From Acinetobacter modestus (GTDB lineage Bacteria > Pseudomonadota > Gammaproteobacteria > Pseudomonadales > Moraxellaceae), in assembly GCF_014636095.1 (NCBI RefSeq), contig NZ_BMDV01000005.1, positions 124,001 through 188,000 on the forward strand: a stretch of DNA of 64,000 nucleotides, given 5' to 3'. Under the pieces are notes generated by a model. That model was not told the DNA's origin, ran no database searches, and was given only the letters and a program-made list of their open reading frames with translations. The position numbers and the translations under genes were made by a program. The stretch's first letter is position 1. Each line of letters opens with the position of its first letter. Shown piece by piece: positions 58,175 to 64,000 of the stretch.

Positions 58175-59020
58175 ATGGAGTTAAAACCGAAGAAGCTTGC
58201 GGTATTGATTGATGCTGATAACTCTTCGGTCAATTCAGTTGAATCCATTTTAGAAGAAATTGCTAAATATGGTATTGCTAGCGTAAAACGAGTATACGGT
58301 GATTGGAGTAGTGACACTTTGAAAAAATGGCGTGATGTGTTATTACCTCACGCTATAACGCCAGTACAGCAATTTGCTTATACAAAAGGTAAAGATGCTA
58401 CTGATATGATTCTAATTATTGATGCGATGGATTTACTTTATAGTGGTGCACTAGATGGTTTTTGCATTGTATCCAGTGATAGTGATTTTACTCCATTAGC
58501 TTCAAGAATTCGAGAAAGTGGTTTAATTGTTTATGGTTTTGGACGTAGTAAAACACCTGAAGCATTTATTCGCGCCTGCGATAAATTTATTTATGTAGAA
58601 AATTTAATTGAAGAGCAAGAACGAGTTGTTAGTAATATTGAACCTAATTTCGAACCTAATGATCTAACTGTTAAACAAAATAATAAACAAAATGCTGTTC
58701 AAAAAGATGAGACTGTTCTTAGTGAGACAACAATCAACTCTGATGATAAGCGAGATACTTCTGTTATTGATAGAGCAACACTAAATTTAATTTATAAAGC
58801 TGTGAAAGATAATACAGAAGATAATGGATGGGCTAATTTATCAATAGTTGGACAATATATTACAGCAGTTAAACCTGATTTTGACTCTAGAAATTATGGT
58901 CGTGCAAAATTATCTGGTTTAATAAAAATGTTAAATTTATTTGAAACTAAGATAGAAGATAGTCAAATGTATTTAAAAAAGAAGAAAAAAAATGGCACGA
59001 CAACAGGCGAACAGAAATAG
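58175..59020 (+). CDS. NYN domain protein with LOTUS/OST-HTH-like C-terminus
   Basis: 281 residues. N-terminal NYN (PIN-like nuclease) domain: KLAVLIDADNSSVNSVE, the DAMDLLYSGALDGFCIVSSD segment with SDSDFTPLASRIRESG, a metal-dependent RNase pattern. Asn/Lys-rich linker (about 150-195), then an OST-HTH/LOTUS-like region (LSIVGQYITAVKPDFDSRNY). Starts with no gap after topA and is more AT-rich than its neighbours. Predicted RNase; target unknown. Its 3' end overlaps the next gene by 29 bases. Confidence 0.85.
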   Translation: MELKPKKLAVLIDADNSSVNSVESILEEIAKYGIASVKRVYGDWSSDTLKKWRDVLLPHAITPVQQFAYTKGKDATDMILIIDAMDLLYSGALDGFCIVSSDSDFTPLASRIRESGLIVYGFGRSKTPEAFIRACDKFIYVENLIEEQERVVSNIEPNFEPNDLTVKQNNKQNAVQKDETVLSETTINSDDKRDTSVIDRATLNLIYKAVKDNTEDNGWANLSIVGQYITAVKPDFDSRNYGRAKLSGLIKMLNLFETKIEDSQMYLKKKKKNGTTTGEQK

Positions 59021-59786
59021 AGCTTCAATGTGGAAAAATATTAGGGTTGCATGTCTTTTAGTTGTTTTATTGATTGTAGCAATTAATGCGTATCGTGATC
59101 AAAACCAAGACTGGAACCAACCGATCAATATTCTGCTACATCCCATCAATGCTGATGGCTTACCCTCTACTCAAAAATATATCCAAGAATTACAGCTAGA
59201 TGATTTCTATGAGGTCAAACAGTATTTAGAAAAAAATAGTCAACAATATCGTGGGAAAAGCAGTTATTTTATGGTTCAGATAGGACGTGAATTACAACAA
59301 ATACCACCTAAGACACCTGAACAACTAAGTGTTATCAATAATATATTGTGGAGTTTAAAGTTTCGTTTCTATGCTTGGAAACAACATGAATCAATAGATG
59401 GTTCTCCAAGTTTAACTTTGTATTTGAATTATTATGATCCAAAAAATACAAAAGAGTTAAAACACTCTACTGCGCTTGAGCGAGGTCGTATTGGTTCAGT
59501 CAATTTATTCGCAGCTCATAAGCAAGAAAGACAGAATAATGTTGTGCTCGTACATGAGTTGCTTCATGGTTTTGGTGCTACGGATAAATATAATTTAGCC
59601 AATGGCGAACCACTTTTTCCAATTGGCTATGCTCAATACGAGAAAAGACCCCTATATCCTCAAACTGAAGCCGAAATTATGGGGGGGAGAATCCCTTTAT
59701 CAGAGCAAAAAAGTAAAATGCCTGATGATTTAGAACAAACAGTTATTAGTCTGCTCACAGCAAAAGAGATAGGATGGGTTCAATAA
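58992..59786 (+). CDS. Membrane-anchored zinc metallopeptidase-like protein
   Basis: 264 residues. One N-terminal helix (about 18-33), then a periplasmic-type domain with HELLHGFGATDKY, which has the HExxH zinc-peptidase motif extended as HExxHGxGxTD. This resembles metzincin/zincin signatures but no named family is certain. The start overlaps the NYN gene by 29 bases after an AAGAAG; a later ATG at 59028 would avoid the overlap. It is followed by a hairpin without a T-run (59791-59812). Confidence 0.75.
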   Translation: MARQQANRNRASMWKNIRVACLLVVLLIVAINAYRDQNQDWNQPINILLHPINADGLPSTQKYIQELQLDDFYEVKQYLEKNSQQYRGKSSYFMVQIGRELQQIPPKTPEQLSVINNILWSLKFRFYAWKQHESIDGSPSLTLYLNYYDPKNTKELKHSTALERGRIGSVNLFAAHKQERQNNVVLVHELLHGFGATDKYNLANGEPLFPIGYAQYEKRPLYPQTEAEIMGGRIPLSEQKSKMPDDLEQTVISLLTAKEIGWVQ

Positions 59787-59954
59787 TCTGTGGATAAGTT
59801 CTGACTTATCCATACCAATCAAATAAAAAGATCAATGTAATAAAAAGCGTGATTTCCTGACATTCGGTCATTATTTCTCAACATGCTTTATACAATATCG
59901 TGTATGGAACACGCTCAAAATAGAGCTATAACATTGATGATAAAAGAGTAAATA

Positions 59955-60527
59955 ATGATGAAAACGGTGGGTAACGATCTGATTCGCAATCAGCTACACG
60001 CTGATCGTAAATGGTATCTGTTATTAGGTGTCTTATTGGTTATTTTTGGTTTAGTTCTTTTAGCTGCACTGCCTTTTGCAACATTATCAGCGGTCCTTCT
60101 TTTTGGTGTCCTTATGATGCTCGGCGGTATTTTACATTTTATCGCTGCATTTATGGTCTTTCAGGGTGGGACACGGTGGTTGTGGGCATTATTCGGCGTT
60201 TTGTATATTGCAGCTGGTTATTTCGCTTTTACTACGCCCGTGATTACAGCAGTGGTTTTGACCAATTTATTGGCAATCGCATTGATTATTGCTGGAATTA
60301 TACGTAGTGTTAATGCCTTTATTTTAAGACCGATCTCAGGTTGGGGATGGGTGTTGTTTTCTGGTGTATTAACACTTTTAACAGGTATTCTCATTCTATC
60401 GTCACCTGATTCACCATTTTGGGTACTTGGTATGTTTCTCGCGATTGATATCCTTTTTCAAGGGATTAATTATTTAACTTTTGCAAGTGCAATCAAACAG
60501 CTCCCACACAGTTCAACTGTGATTTAA
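59955..60527 (+). CDS. HdeD family membrane protein
   Basis: 190 residues with six hydrophobic helices and the HdeD/DUF308 repeat pattern (WYLLLGVLLVIFGLVLLAAL, GTRWLWALFGVLYIAAGYFA, ISGWGWVLFSGVLTLLTGIL). HdeD is linked to acid resistance in E. coli, though distant homologues are widespread with unknown roles. Monocistronic, ending at a terminator. Confidence 0.9.
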   Translation: MMKTVGNDLIRNQLHADRKWYLLLGVLLVIFGLVLLAALPFATLSAVLLFGVLMMLGGILHFIAAFMVFQGGTRWLWALFGVLYIAAGYFAFTTPVITAVVLTNLLAIALIIAGIIRSVNAFILRPISGWGWVLFSGVLTLLTGILILSSPDSPFWVLGMFLAIDILFQGINYLTFASAIKQLPHSSTVI

Positions 60528-60551
60528 CATTCGACAATTATTGAAATATTG

Positions 60552-60582
60552 AGAGCATGTTGATACATGCTCTTTTTGTTTT
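60552..60582 (+). terminator. Rho-independent terminator after HdeD gene
   Basis: AGAGCATGT (60552-60560) with ACATGCTCT (60565-60573), then TTTTGTTTT. Confidence 0.88.
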
Positions 60583-60650
60583 GGTAGTAGAAAACCGCGA
60601 TGCAGTTTTAGTCTGCTAAAATAGCACTTCATTTCTGATTGACCAATTTT

Positions 60651-62630
60651 ATGACGCTCGCCAAGCTAATTGATGAACTCAACCCTCAACAAAAACAAGC
60701 AGCCACTACGATTGCGCATAACTGTTTAGTTTTAGCAGGGGCGGGTTGTGGAAAAACCAAAACGATTGTAGCTAGAGCAGCATATTTAATTGATCAAGGT
60801 TTACCTGCACAGCAGATCCAAATTTTAACGTTTACTCGGCGAGCTGCCAGTGAGATTGTTACGCGAGTTGAACAACATATGGGGGCACAATCCAAAGGTT
60901 TACGTGCCTCAACATTTCATACCTTTTGTATGTATCTTTTGCGCCGTAATCCACGCGCTTTTGGTTTGACACAATTCAGTATCATTGATCGAGATGATCA
61001 ATTGCTGATGTTCCGCTTATTGCGTGGTAAGGATAAAGGTAATGTGTTGCCAAAAGCTGCTGAATTATGTGATTTATATTCTTATGCACGGAACACGAAA
61101 ACCAAATTATCTGATGCTTTATTCGAGCAATTACCGCAAGCTGTAGAGTATAAGTCGCAAATCGCCGAGTTGATGAAAGCCTATGAGCAGCGCAAGCAAG
61201 AGCGTAATTTCCTCGATTATGACGACATTCTTTCGATTGTGGCGGTGCATTTACAAAACTCACCTGAGTTGGTGAAGTGGGTGACGGGTTTCTGTTCAGC
61301 ATTGTTAGTCGATGAAATGCAGGATACTAATCCACTGCAATGGGCTTTATTGCAGCCTTTGGTAGGTAAGGTGAAATTATTCTGTGTTGGTGATGATGCT
61401 CAATCTATTTATGGTTTTCGTGGTGCAGATTTTGAAAATATTCATCACTTTAAAGAGCGTGTACCAGATGCTGAAGTGTTGACTTTAGAAATGAATTATC
61501 GTTCGACCCAAGGTATTTTAGATTTATCCAATTGGTTACTTGAGCAAAGCCAAATTGATTATGACAAGCATTTACAAGCCTATCGAGGAAAGGGTTTAAA
61601 ACCACAATTGCATATCCTGAGTAATGAGTTTGAAGAAGCCAATTGGATTGTTCAAGATCTAAATCAACGGCATTCGCAGGGTGCTGCTTGGGCAGAGCAT
61701 ATGATTCTATTACGTTCAGGTTTTAGCGGGCGGTATTTGGAAGGGGCTTTGATTGCGGCGAATATTCCTTATCGATTTATCGGTGGCGTAAAGTTGCTTG
61801 AATCCGCTCATGTCAAAGATGTTTTAAGTTTGCTTCGCGTCAGTGTCAATCCACAGGATGATTTAGCTTGGATGCGCTTTTTGACGCTTTGGGATGGTGT
61901 AGGTGATGTTGGGGCAAGTAAATTAGCGCAAGAGCTCATTCAGTTGCCTGATATCGAAGCACGTTGTCAGCGATTAGAACGACATGGCAAAGTGCCACAA
62001 AAAGCGATTTTGATCTTGATGCAATTAGATGTATTACAGCAGCATGTAGAAGCTTGTATCGGCTTAGCTTTGGATGCTTTAAATGAGCAATTAGAAAATA
62101 ACTACAAAACCAAAGATTGGTCACGCAGAGTCAAAGATTTTGATTTGGTGAAACAATTAGCACGTAAGCATCATTCACTTGGTGAATTTTTAGAAGAATA
62201 TGTACTTGACCCAATTTCGATATCAGAAATTGATAAGACACCCGATCAAGACTTAGTGACTTTGATTACGATTCACTCTGCAAAAGGAGCTGAACAAAAG
62301 GTTTGTTATGTTCCACATGTATCTCCAAATCAATATCCACATGCACGGGCGCAGGGGGATTTTGATGATGTCGAAGAGGAGAGGCGTGTTTTGTATGTCG
62401 CATTGACGCGTGCAGAAAATGAGTTGATTTTAACCAAACAAAATTTAAATTTATGGTCACAAGATCAATATGATGAGTTAGGAAGAAAAATAGAAAGCTA
62501 CTTCCTCAATGATTTACCTCAACATTTAGTCGATGTTCAGATTCATCGAGATATTCCACGTGCCTATGGTCAAAGTAATCGCTCTCGCACTACTGCAATC
62601 AATTTAGGTTTTGGGATTGATTTCGATTAA
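60651..62630 (+). CDS. UvrD/Rep-family DNA helicase
   Basis: About 659 residues. Walker A AGAGCGKTKT, motif II in LLVDEMQDTNPLQ, motif III GDDAQSIYGFRGA, motif IV MNYRST, motif V ITIHSAKGAE, motif VI VALTRAEN. It lacks the C-terminal nuclease of RecB/AddA and is shorter than UvrD; its cellular role is not clear from sequence. Starts at ATG 60651 rather than the TTG at 60639. Monocistronic. Confidence 0.93.
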   Translation: MTLAKLIDELNPQQKQAATTIAHNCLVLAGAGCGKTKTIVARAAYLIDQGLPAQQIQILTFTRRAASEIVTRVEQHMGAQSKGLRASTFHTFCMYLLRRNPRAFGLTQFSIIDRDDQLLMFRLLRGKDKGNVLPKAAELCDLYSYARNTKTKLSDALFEQLPQAVEYKSQIAELMKAYEQRKQERNFLDYDDILSIVAVHLQNSPELVKWVTGFCSALLVDEMQDTNPLQWALLQPLVGKVKLFCVGDDAQSIYGFRGADFENIHHFKERVPDAEVLTLEMNYRSTQGILDLSNWLLEQSQIDYDKHLQAYRGKGLKPQLHILSNEFEEANWIVQDLNQRHSQGAAWAEHMILLRSGFSGRYLEGALIAANIPYRFIGGVKLLESAHVKDVLSLLRVSVNPQDDLAWMRFLTLWDGVGDVGASKLAQELIQLPDIEARCQRLERHGKVPQKAILILMQLDVLQQHVEACIGLALDALNEQLENNYKTKDWSRRVKDFDLVKQLARKHHSLGEFLEEYVLDPISISEIDKTPDQDLVTLITIHSAKGAEQKVCYVPHVSPNQYPHARAQGDFDDVEEERRVLYVALTRAENELILTKQNLNLWSQDQYDELGRKIESYFLNDLPQHLVDVQIHRDIPRAYGQSNRSRTTAINLGFGIDFD

Positions 62631-62695
62631 ACTAGGCAGATTCAATTTCTTTTGATTCATTGATTAAACAGATGAATCATCTTTTAGGTTTTAGC

Positions 62696-62941
62696 ATGAA
62701 AATTTTAGTTCGTAATTTAGACCGTAATGTGACTGATGCGGAAATTCTCGACTTATTCAAAGCATATGGAAAAGTTGAGTCTTGTGTCGTGGTCAAAGAT
62801 GAAGGAACAGGAAAATCGAAAGGTTTCGGTTTTGTTGAAATGCCAAACCCTCGTGAAGCGATTAAAGCAATTAAAGGTTTAAACACCTTGAAAGTAAAAA
62901 GCCAAGGCATTCGTGTTAAAGCTGCGGATGACAAAGCTTAA
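62696..62941 (+). CDS. RNA recognition motif (RRM) protein
   Basis: 81 residues forming a single RRM: RNP2 KILVRNLDRNVTD, RNP1 KGFGFVEM. Similar small bacterial RRM proteins bind RNA, some cold-induced. The ATG at 62696 has AGG 7 bases upstream; the longer frame from 62660 is unlikely. An ASCH-domain gene follows 6 bases later, so both are co-transcribed. Confidence 0.9.
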   Translation: MKILVRNLDRNVTDAEILDLFKAYGKVESCVVVKDEGTGKSKGFGFVEMPNPREAIKAIKGLNTLKVKSQGIRVKAADDKA

Positions 62942-62947
62942 TTATCG

Positions 62948-63277
62948 ATGTTAAAGCAATATACTGCTTTATCAATGGTTGCGCCAAATGCTGAGCGAAT
63001 AGCCAAGAAAATTAAAACACTTGAAGTTCGCTCATGGCAACCTGAAATGTTGCCACTGAAAGATTTGATGATTGTAGAGAATCAAAATTTTCTTTTGAAT
63101 GATGGCGATGAAGAAACTGGTTTCGCAGTTGCACTTGTAGATATTGAATCAGTGAATCCGTGGCAATCTGATGAAGTTGATGCTGCTTGTGCAACGTATT
63201 GGGCTCAAGGATATTTGGCTTGGGTTATTCGCAATATTCGTCCGATTGATCCACCGATTCAAGTCATTGCCAAGTGA
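62948..63277 (+). CDS. ASCH domain protein
   Basis: 109 residues with the ASCH (PUA-like) pattern: NAERIAKKIKTLEVRSW near the N-terminus, LMIVENQNFLL, and YLAWVIRNIRPIDPP. ASCH proteins bind RNA or nucleosides (E. coli YqfB hydrolyses N4-acetylcytidine). It is paired with an RRM gene, suggesting an RNA-related unit. Function otherwise unknown. Confidence 0.87.
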   Translation: MLKQYTALSMVAPNAERIAKKIKTLEVRSWQPEMLPLKDLMIVENQNFLLNDGDEETGFAVALVDIESVNPWQSDEVDAACATYWAQGYLAWVIRNIRPIDPPIQVIAK

Positions 63278-63379
63278 AAACTTTATCGTATTGAATTGAT
63301 GTTGTGAGTGCTATTTGTTTCAGCATCAATTCGCTTTACAATCAGTCTTGATTTAAATGAACTGAAAAAGGGATTTATT

Positions 63380-63883
63380 ATGTCTCGTGTTGCTCGCTAC
63401 CATGCTGATCGTACCAATCAAAAATTGTATTTTGCCCGACTTGCATGTCAACAAGCTGAGCAAACTGAACATATTCAACAAGCGCAGGCATATCGTGAGG
63501 CAGCAGTATTTCATTTACACGGGGCAATTTTAGCGTTTTTACAAGAATTAGTGCGTTATTATCGTTTAAATGATTTACAACCAACGTTTAAATCGATTGA
63601 AGAACAGATGGCAGTTAAAGGACAAGTCTCACCAGAAGTTTCAGTATTACAGCAACTTGCTAAAGATGGTTTTATTGCAGAACTCAAACGTGCGTATCGT
63701 TTATGTCAGTACGCACCAGAGCCAACAGCACCAGAGCCTGAAAATGAGACCTCATCGAATTTGATTATTAAGGTGACTCAAAGTCCTCAAGCATGGTTAC
63801 CTGATGCGAAAATATTACGAGAATGGCACAGAGAGTTAAGCCATTTGATTGACGGTTTTCGTAATGAAATGGTTGAGTTTTAA
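63380..63883 (+). CDS. DUF6586 family protein
   Basis: 167 residues, helical. N-terminal RVARYHADRTNQKLYFARLACQQAE is the DUF6586 pattern seen in Acinetobacter and Pseudomonas. Function unknown. The ATG at 63380 has AAGGGA upstream and is preferred over the open frame from 63308. Confidence 0.82.
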   Translation: MSRVARYHADRTNQKLYFARLACQQAEQTEHIQQAQAYREAAVFHLHGAILAFLQELVRYYRLNDLQPTFKSIEEQMAVKGQVSPEVSVLQQLAKDGFIAELKRAYRLCQYAPEPTAPEPENETSSNLIIKVTQSPQAWLPDAKILREWHRELSHLIDGFRNEMVEF

Positions 63884-63995
63884 TTCGAGTACAACATAGA
63901 CTTGAAATATGAGTGAATAGCACTTATATAAATAAGACGTGAGATTGCAAAGTGCAGTAGCGCTTTGCCACCATGTAGAAACATGGAGTAATTGT

Positions 63996-64000
63996 ATGTC
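63996..64000 (+). CDS. Possible start of a gene continuing past the window
   Basis: ATG at 63996 is preceded by GGAG (63985-63988) with spacing 7. The ribosome binding site overlaps the end of a hairpin CCATGT-AGAA-ACATGG (63971-63986), and another GCAAAG/CTTTGC hairpin lies just before. Only the first two codons are visible. Confidence 0.3.

Noticed and set aside
59791..59812. Terminator after the zinc peptidase gene
   Set aside because: Good 9-bp stem TGGATAAGT/ACTTATCCA but no T-run; function unclear.

Overview
The window looks like a chromosomal backbone segment of an Acinetobacter species (Moraxellaceae, Gammaproteobacteria). The reasons are AT-rich coding DNA, an AbeM-type MATE pump, a FimV split into two genes, the leuC-leuD-lipoprotein-leuB order, divergent rne/rluC, a type B L31 gene under a Zur-like site, and many short Moraxellaceae-type lipoproteins. 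I see no insertion sequence, prophage, integron or CRISPR array. Species cannot be named from the sequence alone.

Layout. 1-2.5 kb: tail of a possible flavin reductase, a HopJ-family protein, a DUF2071-like protein, then a fluoride operon (promoter, fluoride riboswitch, short leader ORF, crcB, DUF190). 2.5-8 kb: rpmE2 with Zur operator, an ABC1/UbiB-type kinase, a DMT exporter plus AbeM, and HemW. 8-14.5 kb: two identical tRNA-Lys genes, a long-chain acyl-CoA synthetase, RNase E with a long folded leader, divergent from rluC. 14.5-27 kb: rluC-HAD, YafY-GST, a LysR regulator, an MBL-fold hydrolase, DoxX/DCC1 pair, catalase, ptsP-rppH. 27-32 kb: macrodomain protein, DUF2252, Spo0M-like arrestin, a glycine-rich-domain-like protein, LysR, DUF2061 with a Fur-like box. 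32-36 kb: leucine biosynthesis leuC, leuD, leuB with a lipoprotein gene inside. 36-45 kb: a frameshifted lipoprotein gene, LprI-like protein, infA, AraC regulator, truA, asparaginase, two-part FimV, asd. 45-52 kb: a membrane-anchored EEP-family protein, a probable Gac/Rsm-type small RNA, a lipoprotein/DUF6502/JmjC-like hydroxylase cluster, a lipoprotein with 34 Pro-Thr repeats, and a lipid A acyltransferase-like protein. 52-64 kb: macrodomain deacetylase, uup, slyX, topA followed immediately by a NYN/LOTUS-like gene and an overlapping zinc-peptidase-like gene, HdeD, a UvrD-like helicase, an RRM protein, an ASCH protein and a DUF6586 protein.

Most genes are housekeeping. The most interesting non-coding signal is at 45952-46188: a near-perfect GacA upstream activating sequence, then a GGA-rich transcript with GGA motifs in hairpin loops and a Rho-independent terminator whose tip also holds GGA. 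These are the hallmarks of RsmX/Y/Z-type RNAs that titrate CsrA/RsmA. Other points to check are an untracked lipoprotein gene broken by one base in a homopolymer (36300-36684), an asparaginase whose start codon abuts a terminator U-tract, and start codons abutting strong hairpins at 30120-30151 and 54991-55053.
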